Origin: Rugalucina vietnamica
Lineage: Eukaryota > Mollusca > Bivalvia > Lucinida > Lucinidae
Reading direction: 5' to 3'
Assembly (NCBI GenBank): GCA_964017185.1
Contig: OZ024871.1
Coordinates: forward strand, 62,485,226-62,549,225
Length of the DNA: 64,000 nt
Made by a program: the position numbers and the translations under genes. Under the pieces are notes generated by a model. That model did not search any database. It was not told the DNA's origin and saw nothing but the letters and a program-made list of their open reading frames with translations. Shown here in pieces: positions 1 to 11,800 of this stretch; within the stretch, counting starts at the first letter, position 1, and each line of letters begins with the position of its first letter.

Positions 1-991
1 TGGCTCTCACAAGAGATTCGAATTTGGACACACAATCATCTGACATTTCAGCAGAGGAAAACAGTGATTCAGGGAGGTTATTCCAGTCCCTGATAGTCTG
101 GGGAAAGAAACTATATTTGTAGGCATCTTTACTAACTGGGGGTATCTGAAATGACAAAGAGTGTTGATTTCTGCAACGCCTAGTCTTGTGGATAAGGTCA
201 TCCATTGGTATTCTGGCTTTACCTTTCAGACCTTTGTATAACAATATAAGTCTACTGTCCTTCATCCTTTTCTTAAGAGATTCCCATTTAAGTTGTCCCA
301 AAATGTCAGTCATACTCCCGGTTTCAAAAACATAATTTCCAGTCACAAACCTTGCAGCACGGTTTTGAACCTTTTCTAATTCTTCATGGAGACACTGAGT
401 GTGAGGATCCAAAACAGAGCTACCGTATTCCAGTCCTTTATAAGCTGCTTCCTTGACACTTAGGGGACATGAATACCGATTTCTTCTCAAGTAAACAAGA
501 GTCCTATTTGCCTTAGTACATACATTGGTGATATGAGTGTTCCATTTCAAATCATTTGTAATAGTTACACCAAGATATTTGATACTTTCCAGGACTGTGC
601 CCTCAAGGGTATAAGTAGCCTTGATTTTACTAATGCGCTTATTTGTCAGCTGCATCATTTGCATTTGACAGGTTGAAATCTCATACCACATTTACTTGCA
701 CAACTTCATAACCGACCAATATCTCTCTGCAGTTTCAATGTATCATCTTCCTTCCTAATTTCACGGTAGCAAACACAGTCATCAGCAAAAAGTCTGATTT
801 CTGACTCTATAATATGAGATGTCATTAATGTACAGGGAAAACAATAACGGACCAAGAACGGTGCCCTGGGGACACCAGACACCACGGGAGTCCAATCTGA
901 TCTCACCGTTTACCACTACCCTTTGTTGTCTGAAGCAAAGAAAAGCATTAATCCAATTCAATGTTGTTCCACCTATTCTATAACTGAACAA
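1..991 (-). mobile_element. LINE (non-LTR retrotransposon) fragment, C-terminal half of reverse transcriptase
   Basis: Read on the minus strand, the segment encodes the later part of a non-LTR reverse transcriptase. Visible blocks are RQQRVVVNGEIR, a degraded PQGTVLGPLLFSLYIND block and FADDCVCYREI (catalytic FADD), then thumb and C-terminal sequence including KYLGVTITNDLKWN, YKGLKGKARIP and FFPQTIRDWNNLPES. The ORF is broken by frameshifts between the PQGTVLGP and FADD blocks, so it is dead. The copy is 5'-truncated near 991, as is usual for LINEs, and its C-terminus runs off the window at base 1. A jockey- or CR1-like clade is likely but not resolved here. A related copy lies at 24745-25575. 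Confidence 0.9.
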
Positions 992-2699
992 TGTTCAATG
1001 TTAAAGATTAACCCAGTTTTTATTTTTGTTTTATAGATTGTGAGAATGTCATCAATGTTAGCCACGAAAATTCCCATACCGTCATCAAAGACAGCCACTT
1101 AAAAATTCATCTGTAGACAAAGGCAGCCATTTTCTGCCTACCTGTTGTTTTTGAGGGCATGCCATTTCTTTATAATACAGAATTGCGAATTCAGATTTGG
1201 CAGAAATGTAGTTAAATGATAGAAGTTTTATTGTATATAAGTAAATTCAGCAAAAAACAACAGAAAGATGCCAGCCCTGAGCAGGTAACCAATTTTCGTG
1301 ACTTTTCTTGTGAAAACGCTGAAATGATGACCAAGTTTGGCCTTAATAGTGACAGGTATGTATTCATCATGTGTCTGTAAACTCTTTAGACATCTACAAG
1401 TTAAATTACCAGTCACATAACACCAGAGGATTTCTCTGAGAATGTTTAAAAATAAAAAAACATCACCCACCTACTTAATGAACCAAAACAATTCGTCTGT
1501 CATCAATGTTAATAATCTGTCATCAAAGGCGCCGGTTGTACGGTGTGTAAATGATAAGTAGAAAAAAATAGCATGATCAGTTTCATTTTATATGAGGGAA
1601 CACTAATTTTATTTTAGACTGAAATAAAACAAAGATGTCGCTTGTTTAAAATGACAACAAGAAACGAGCATTTAGAATATTTAAAGAAAAAATGCATCAG
1701 AATCATCACAAGATTATTAATGACACAATAGACGGTTGATTTTATAAATTAATTTTGTTAAATATACTTAACTGGAAAGAAAAGCTTGGGGAAGGTCTAA
1801 TTTTGCGCCGCAAAACTTACATGACGTCACTATTTTCCAATAAAATAATTGCAGTAGGCTTAAGAATATTTCTATAAAATCAATGCTGATGATGGAAATT
1901 ATTTCAAACTTTCAAAAACTTATCTTACATAATTACTCGTGCAACTGATAGTTAGAATTGTGTAATATCATCTCAACTCGCAATTACAGGAACTGTTGAA
2001 TTTGATCTTGATGAATTTCAAAACACTGTTTTTGACGTGCGCCGTAGACACCTACCCCTCTTGGAATAAATGCATATAAATATGTTGTGTAAGGGGTGAA
2101 TTCATCCATATTTGTACGAAATGTTGAGTAAATGTATGCAAACAGATCATATAAATTTCATGAAATTCTGCAGACACATTACTGTTTTATCACAAATGTC
2201 TACGTATTTCTGGGACAGACCCCGTAGTGCTGTCTGTTAAAATGAATGTTGATGTTACACATTCACTTAATATTTCATACCTGTTGGCTGCGACTACATG
2301 TATCACTTTTCACGCATGCATTGTTATAATCTAGTTTTGATCTCTGTTATGAAACATTCATCATCAGCATTCATAAAACATAAGTACATGTAGTTTAAGA
2401 ATTAACTGTCATTCTACAGAATTACTAATATCCTTACCTACCTAATTATCAACCCGTGAATTTAGTCTCTTTAAGCAGGAAAGGTGGTGATGGTGTTGTT
2501 GTTTTTTGTGTTTCAGAAATTACTTCTCTATCTTCATAATTCTTTCTTCACTTGCAGGTTTATATACAATTAATCGTAGAAGATTGTAGGGGTAGCAAGA
2601 TGGTCTAAATCAAAATGAAAGGCAAATGGTTCACATTAATAAACACTATTCAGCATATGTTAAGGTATCATATGGTTAAAATTCAATTTCATGTACTAG
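992..2699. other. no gene recognised; upstream intron of the plus-strand gene
   Basis: AT-rich sequence without a convincing exon or repeat structure. It precedes an acceptor at 2698-2699, so it is most simply intronic. Confidence 0.4.
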
Positions 2700-2860
2700 C
2701 GAGGAGATGAAGTCCAACATTTACAAGGCCAAATTGACGACATCAAAAAGGCTATTGAGTCAATGCTTGGTCGCTCTAACTCACAGTTTGTAAAAGATGG
2801 ACCAGTGGGTCAACAAGATGAACCTGATGTTAATAAATGGGGTGTTTATAATGCATACAA
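2700..2860 (+). CDS. internal exon of the plus-strand gene
   Basis: 161 nt, preceded by acceptor TAG and followed by donor GTAAGT. One frame is fully open, encoding 53 residues from RGDEVQHL to VYNAY plus two bases. The other frames are short or unlike protein. Confidence 0.7.
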
Positions 2861-5800
2861 GTAAGTCTCAGCACATAGCATTTGGTTATAGATTCACATG
2901 CACTTGTTAGGAGTTTGTTAAAGATAAAAACATTATTAGAGGACTTACTTTATATACTACATAATATTTATGAAATCCTGTAGAGGCTTTTAACACTGAA
3001 ACAAACCAAGTTAAATTCAAGCTGCAAGTAGGACACATTAGGAATGACATTGTTGGATCATGCAATATATTCTTTGCATAGTTGATACTGGTCAGTACTT
3101 GATCAATTGATAATATCCAATATATCGATAGATGCCAGAATGCATCGAAATTATTAGTAAATAACTTGCAAAACTGGTCCATTTTTATTATTTCTGATTG
3201 AAGTTAATTTACCATACTACCATACTTTTGAATTTCAAACTTATTGTTTTAGAGTTTGACTTACGAATACCATTGTGTTCCTTTTTCAAATTCTTTCATA
3301 TACATACTTGCTTCTCTAGTAACATAAAATTTTTTATGTTTAAATTAGCGATCAAGAAAATAGGACTGGTGAAGGTATCTTCTTTTTACCATATTGTCAG
3401 TTTGTTTTCATTTCAAAGGGAATTTTATTTCATTTCATAATTATTGTCATTGCATGATTTTACCATTTTGTTATTCTATTTATAGTGTTTGGAATGGCTT
3501 ATTTTGCATGTTTCAGAAAATATTGCCTTTGTTATATACCGTCTTATATTAACAAATATTTATTTTGAATCACATTTGGCAGTGTTCAAATCTGTGTTCA
3601 TGAAATGCATGACATTCTCCAGCATTTAGGGCTGTTAATGCTGTTTCATACTCTAAACATTTCCATCGTAACCTATTGCAGGAGCCTATAATCTCTCAAG
3701 GGGCTATCACGTGGTGTAAGCATTAGGCTTAAGAAGACAATGTATCTGTCAATTTGTCAGTTTAATAGGCTCATTTCAAAGAAAGCCTTGTCCTGGGAAT
3801 TTTTCCAGTATTTAATTCAAAGTGTTTTCTGATAATTATGGTTGAATACTAATTTTAATTGACTTCATGTGAAAGTTGATGTAAATAGTGCATTATGGTG
3901 CTTTTCTGACTTTGACTGTTCTAACATAAAAAAGTTTGTTTTCCTTGACTGTGGCTAATAAGATGCTGCGGCTGTGGATTATCCATTAAAATATGTTTAC
4001 ACTAGTCATGTCATGAATTTGAAAATGGTTAATACAACAAATGATACTGATTTAAGCTTTTCTCTAGAAATCCAATGCTGGAGAGTTTGCCATCACGTTA
4101 GGCCTTCACAATACTTTAAAGAAAGCTACCAGCCCTGTGAGAAGATTATATGCTCCTGCCTATTGTTTAAGTATTGATTTACGTTGTTTTTAGCTCACCT
4201 GAGCCGTTAGGCTCACAAGGTGAGCTTATAGGATGGCCATGATCCGGCGTCCGTCCGTCGTCCGTCCGTCGTCCATCCACAATTTCAAAGATCTTCTCCT
4301 CTGAAACCGCATGGCCAATCAAAGCCAAATTTTATATGAAGCATCTATAGGAAGGGGGAACCAATGTGTATATAAGAAATCTAGGTCACATGACCAAGAT
4401 GGCCGCCATGCCCATATATGGTAAAAACCCTTCAAAAATCTTCTTCTCCAAAACAGGTGGACCGATTTCAATGAAACTTGGTATGAAGCATTGATGGCTC
4501 AAGCTCTACAATGTGTATATAAATCATGACCCTGTGATGACCTTGACCTATTTTACGGCAAGGTCAACATAGGTCGCCAATGCATTTGAATGGGGAAAAC
4601 TTTTAAAATGTGAAAGTCTTGCAAGAAATGGGCAGTAGGACTGAATATTAATGATTCTGAAAAAAATGGACCCCTGGAGCTCAAAAGCCCCCACCCCGGG
4701 GCAATATATATGTACATTACCATAATATTCAAACATCATCTCCTCTGAAACCGCTTGGCCAATCAAAGCCAAATTTTATGTGAAGCATCAATAGGAAGAG
4801 GTTACTAATGTGTGTATGAATAATCCAGGTCACATGACCAAGATGGCCGCCATCCCCATATATGGTAAAAACGCTTCAAAAATCTTCTTCTCCAGAACCG
4901 GTGGATCGATTTCAACGAAACTTGGCATGAAGCATCCATGGCTCAAGCACTACAATGTATATATAAATCATGACCCTGTGGTGACCTTGACCTTTTTTAT
5001 GGCAAGGTCAACGTAGGTCACCAATGCATTTTAATGGGGAAAACTTTAAAAATGTTATTTAAAGTGAAAGTCTTGCAGGAAATGGTCAGTAGGACTGAAT
5101 ATTAATGATTCTGAAAAAAATTAGACCCCAGGCGCTCATCTGCCCCCACCCCCGGGGCATTATACATGTATATTAACATAATATTCAAACATCTTCTCCT
5201 CTGAAACTGCTCGGCCAATCAAAGCCAAATTTTATGTGAAGTATCTATAGAATGGGGGAATCAATTTATGTATAAATAATCTAGTTCACATGACCAAGAT
5301 GGCCACCATGCCCATATATGGTAAAAAAAACTTCAAAAATCTTCTTCTCCAAAACAGGTGGACCGATTTCAAAGAAACTTGGCATGAAGAATCAATGGCT
5401 AAAGTACTACAATGTGTATATAAATCATGACCATGTGGTGACCTTGACTTATTTTACGACAAGGTCAACATAGGTCGCCAATGCATTTGAATGGGGAAAA
5501 CTTTTAAAAAGTCATTTGAGGTGAAAATCTTGCAGGCAATGGTCAGTAGGACTGAATATTAATGATTCTGAAAACAAATTGGATTCAAGAGCTTATCTGC
5601 CCCCCCCCCCCCTGGGGCTATATACATGTAATTACCATAATAGTCAAACATCATCTCCTCTGAAATCACTTGGCCAATTCAAGCCAAATTTTATGTGAAG
5701 CACCTATAGGATAGGGGAACCAATGTGTATATTAATAATCTAGGTCACATGAACAAGATGGCCGCAATGCCCATATATGGTAAAAACCCTTCAAAAATCT

Positions 5801-8800
5801 TCTTTTCTGAAACCAATGGACAGATTTCCATGAAACTTGGCGTGAAGCATTAATGGCTAAAGTACTACAATGGATATATAAATCTTGACACTGTGATGAC
5901 CTTGACCCAGTATATGGCAAGGTCAACATGGGTTGCCCATGCATTTGAATGGGAAAAACTGTTAAAATGCCATTTGAAGGGAAAAGCCAGCAGGAAATTG
6001 GCAAATGGACGGAATATTGATTATTCTGAAAAAAAAAATGGCCCAAGGGCTTCATCTTCCCCTGCACTGGGGTTAAATACCATAATATTCAAACGTGTTT
6101 ATTGGTATATGCAGCAGATCTCAGGTGAGCGTTTACAGGACCATTGTTCCTCTGGTATTTTAGTGGTTGCTCAATTTGCCTCAAAAAGGAGCTAACATGG
6201 AGTGTTATTGCTAAGCAAGCATGGTCCTTATCACGTTTTACACATACATGTATTATCACGCTTTACACATACATGTATTCTCCATTTTAATTATTATTTT
6301 ATGTATTGATCATATCTTTTGATAAAATTGTGCACATTTGGAGATGCTTGAATGAAAATATTCAGACAGATACTTGGAAAATTACATGCCATTGGAAACA
6401 TACACCCCTTGCAAAAAGCATTTTCTGTTTAGGAACCAGTCTAGCAAGCACCACTTATTTTGGTTTTGTTGCTGAAACACTGGTTTTGAAAAACATATTT
6501 TGTTCTCAATCTTTATTGACGTCACTTCAGCTAATAAAGTTCTATGCTTTTATGGAAATCGCTGCCAAAATGGTCAAAAGTGTTTTCAAAGGCTATCATG
6601 AGTTTGACAAAGAATGAATGCTATTGTTACTAGGCTGTATTTCAACGTGAAAGGAGCATCCTATCAGATAACATGTTTTGACGTCCAGCGAAATAAGCGT
6701 CAGAATATCACTGTTTCTTTCTCGGCTTCCATTGAAATAGTATGACTATGTTATGAAATAGACAAAATGTGTGCATCCCAATATAATGACAACGCTTGTG
6801 AAATGTTTCATAATTAGAAATCAAAAGCATTAGAGACGTCAACGTTTAAAAAGAGTGTCAGCGAAAGCGCTACAGTCACAAAAATTGATAGATGATGATC
6901 CCGGACTATGGAGTCGTTTCTGATGCAAGAAACCTAGCAATATCACTTTTTCAGTCTGCCAGTTTCTTTTCTTCTGACAAGTCCATATGTTATTTTCAGT
7001 ATCTTGACTTCATATAGTCCAGTAAAGTTTGATGTTATTGAGGCTGTGAAATGGCTTTGCAGGGCTTTCAAGAATTTTCATGTCAAAAATGTCTGTATCA
7101 TGAATAGGCGAGACGCTAGATTCTGTATCTACCGTATTTAACGAAATCGCAGAACACCCTCCACATACTTTGTTTGCAGTATGCAATTGGTCCATTGGTC
7201 ATCCTAGATGAGTTCTAGGCACGTTATCGCTCCGGCAAGTGGTGCACAATATTTCTGTAGCTTGTTACACAAGTCACCTATTCAAAATACATATGTACGT
7301 GGGGTGATCGGAAAGTACGTATAAAAATGTTGTCATTTATTTAGCTTTTGTTATTTCGAGATGAAATTTCATCAAATAATGCAGCAGCAATATATATACA
7401 ATTAATCCATTGCAATAACGCATGCATAAAACGCGCACGTGCGTTGCAGCTGTCGTTATGGAAACACCGCCTATCGTTATGCGGCGCAACGTAACGTCGA
7501 AATTTTATTCTTATTTCAAAATACTTCTTTGTTCAAAGTATTGTAACACCCGTTTTGATTGCGTATGCCCACATTTTATTTAATACTCATAAACTGCAAC
7601 GTACACGGCTTATATTTGTAAAGTTACGAGGTTGTTTGTCGAATGGCTTTGTCTGTAGAGTCTTGCAAATACCGACTGTGTCAAATAGACAAAACTGTTA
7701 AGATTTTCGAAAATGTTGCATTTTCGGTAAGTCATTATTTTAAAAGTATATATTTACTATTTTAAAAGTATATATTTACTGCAAGCTCGAAACATATCTA
7801 TTCTTGACATTGTCTCTACTACTTATAGCTTATGCCAGTCTTCTATCATTTCGTTAAACATCGGCCAGAAAACAAGGTATTGAGTTTAAGTTAACAAAAT
7901 GAAATTGACGCTCTTGCATATTTTACGCTAACCTGTTGCATTCAATTTCACCGTATTAGTAGATAAAGCATCAGAATGCCATATATTTTTGAAAAATGGT
8001 CAATTAATGTTAGAAAATTAGTTTCCATTAAAAAATGTCGACCAACTTTCCCAACCCCATCAAATACACTAACAAAGTCAACCCAGGGGTACAGGTGCGC
8101 CGGGTCACGTGAAGTGACGTCATTGCGCTGCCTCGTGCATGAACGTCTGACGTCATTGTTTTAAAATGAGAATGGCATTTAATTACAAAAGGACCAATGT
8201 TTATTCGTACTAAGTTTCATATCAATCGATTGATGCAAGCTTATTTTACAGCATTTTTATACGTACTTTCCGATCACCCCTCGTACAAACAAAACGGCGA
8301 AACCTACTACACTCTACCAAGTTTAATCAAGCAACAACACTAATTATATCAAGTACTAGAACAACTTAACAGACATGCTTTGTGATCTTTAAAAGTTGAA
8401 TTTCGACATTGTACGGTGTTACATACGTTACTTTTAACAAATATACCCTGAAAATAGAGGTTTGGGATAAAAAATGTTTTTGTTTTTGGCATTTCTTTCT
8501 TCATATTCCAAAAACGATAGATCCTTTCTTACTGACAATAGTTCAACTTGGCTATTACACAAAATCATATATTCATATTAAATATTTAATCTATTTTATT
8601 TAAATAATTTAACATTTCCTAAGGGTACCGCCGTATGCTGTAACATTTGAAAAGTAGGCGTTTCAACAAAAATATCAAAATGAATAACTGTTATATGTTT
8701 CTGTAAATTATTTAGTTCTATTTTACACACCCTATGATAAATACATGTTAAATGTGCTAAAATACACAGCCTGTGACTTGCAAGTATGCTCATGGTAACG

Positions 8801-11800
8801 TATGTAACACCTTAATGTTCAAACATGGGTATATTTCATTTTGGTGATTATAAATGTATATATAGCGAGCCGCTTCATACGAAAACCAGATTCTTCCTAT
8901 ATGAAAACAAAGATCCAGTTACTGCACAGCTGATCAGCACACTTGTTTACTCTACACAGATAATTCAAACTTCTTCTTAAATCCGAAATTTCAAGCGTCT
9001 AAATTCTGTGACTGTGTAGAAGGAATATTGTCGGAAGAGGGGTTTTTGCGCGCTGCGGCTCACATGAAAGTGGTCTCACATAATTATCTGCAAAGATTTT
9101 CGCATAGAACACAGTAAGGTGTTTGGAATTTGTTGACCCACTGGTGACTTGTCAGTATGCTCATGGAAACGTATGTAACACCATTTTCATATAGGGCACT
9201 GTAAGGTATATATTATGAGTTGGTGACTCATCGTTAAAGCGTCCGCTCCTGATTGCGAGTTTGTGTTGTTCGACCTCTTCGGTGCCATGTTGTGTCCTTG
9301 AACAAGGTCCACGATCCACGATGAATCTTTCACATGTGCGAACTTAATGACTTTGGAAGACAAAAACTTCGCAAATATCACACTGACAGTTGCATCCAAC
9401 TAGATGCGGATATTATCCTCAAACTCCTGGACCCATTTATTTTATAATATTTGTGCTATTCCTTAGAGCTTGTGTGCGCCTTTCGAAACTATTGATTTGG
9501 TGTAGTGTTTGATATATACCTGTAGAGTAAATCCATCAGATCGGATGAACGAGAAAGGACATTATCTAGCCCTGCGACACCAGTTCCCCGGGAGTGGCAA
9601 AATCCAATGTAAAGCAGTAATAACACAAAATGTGAATTTCTTGAGGGCCCTCGGTGTGAGATCCGAACAAAAAACAGGATATGCAAACCACGTGTACATG
9701 TATGCGTTTTTACACGAAAATGCTTTCTTCCCAGGGATGACGTAACTGCACTTTAGACAATGAAGACACAGATACGCGAATTTTCATAACAACCACGATG
9801 CTTCTCACGGTAGAATCATCTGAATCAGATGTCTTGGTTTTATGCTGCTGTCTATTCTAGCCAAATGAATGCAGTACATTATGGTTCCACGCTGGAAATC
9901 CTGAAAAAGCACGATACTAGCAGTCTGTCGTTTTGAGCAAGCCTTGATGTCCTGGTCTCTCGACCATTCCATATCTTCAAGAAAATAGAAGTTATGACTA
10001 CACAATAAGGCAGTTTCACAATGGCATTGGTAAAACGAAAGCTTGGAATGTTGCTGAGAAAAGCGATCAATCACAAACTACCTTGTGCAAACAGACGATA
10101 ACACTCACCACAGCACATAAGAAGGTGTACGTAAAACATTTTGCCGATTCTGTTCATCTGCTGGGCAATCTGGTTCAAGTGTAAATAGTGTCCGTCACTT
10201 GTTCTGTTGCCATTAGCGCTACACAAACCAAAGCATGATCGTTTGATGACACATTTATAACGTGAAAACTTAAAAAAAAACATCGGGTCCTTAAGAAATA
10301 GATGGGCTTCTTTTGCCTCCAGGCATAGCTTATACGCTACTTACTGACCATCTTATTACTGGTTAAGCTGAAAGAAAGCGAAGAGAGCGCAAATCCAAAA
10401 CAAATGTGCCACCAGCAGACTCTATGACATTGACTTGCTCTACTTGCAACCGACAGTTTAGAGCCAGAATTGGCCTAGTCAGCCATCAAAGAACTCACCA
10501 ACACACAGCACTATTCAAGAAATAATGATGGTCTTTCTCATTAGTGAGAGACGAACTATCACATTACTGGTTAACCGCTCAGGTCTGAGCCTGAACCATC
10601 CATACGTATAAGCCGTAGTGGCTTACTTGGGTGGTTATATTTAAAGCATTGTTTGGATGTCATGGAATCCGATTTTCGGGCAAAAGTCCCATAAAATGGA
10701 GACAACGTCTCAATATGACAATAGCTGTTGACTAGGCTGTTAAGTATCAACTCAAAATCAAACAAAACAACCGCGTCAGGCAATGTCTGGAATATCAATG
10801 GTACTTATATTGAAGCAGTGCTCATGACCAAGGACTGAACAGCTTTTGTTCCGTTTAACGTCCCTTTCAATATTATTTCAGCTCATATGAATATGACGGG
10901 CCAACCGTAAGGTGGGGGCAAAAACGGGAGAATTCCGAGAAAAAAACAAAACAAAACAAAACACCTGGCACACGCGCAAGCAGAACTTGGCTTGTCTCAC
11001 ATGAACCAAGACGAAATGAACTAGCATGCGCAGAGTTGTGCTTTTGCATGGCCGGCGAGTCATTTCAATATCCGGAAATCGGAAAACAATCTTAAGGTGA
11101 CGATTATTATATCTTATTACTATTTGTTTTCCTTAGGTTTTAACACCTAAAATTTTAAGTGAAAAATGAAATGTGTTACATACGTTACCATTAAATCGCC
11201 CGTCACCCGCATTGATATTTGCTTGCTAATATTGGCAAGCTTTGTGAAAGATAACTTAAGAAATAGTGACCGACGGTGTTGATAATGTCATTTCATAACA
11301 CTGGATACTAACAATGGTGTAAAACATGCTTTGGAATTTTGTGGTTTGGGTGTGCGCGCTTTAAGTTCACTAACAACCAGATTACACTCTTGAATATTTG
11401 CTATATCTTATATGATTTCTAAATTAGTGCTAAATCATAATTACATACAGCAATGAGCATTTTATCGGAATTAAAATCATTAAAACTGATTTTTGATATT
11501 TAATGATTATGCGTTACATACGTTACCATATTTACCAATCAAAAGTACACATTTCTGGCAAAGCAGTGAGCATTCAACTTCAAGAAGACATGTATGGTAT
11601 TGATCTACAACAAGATGATTGTATATATTTTTCTTTCTTTCTTCAAACTTGTCTCTACATAGTTGACTTTAAACACATTATTCTTTCATAATCTGAAGTG
11701 AGTTACTGTGGACTGTGGACAATAACTTTCGACTAACTTTAAGGAAAGACATGATGATTAGTTTTTTTTTCAGGTTTGTAAAAGAAAAGGAATAAATGTC

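Noticed and set aside
5732-6195. 100-111 codon ORFs on both strands
   Set aside because: They lie inside the fourth unit of the TIR element at 4191-6160.
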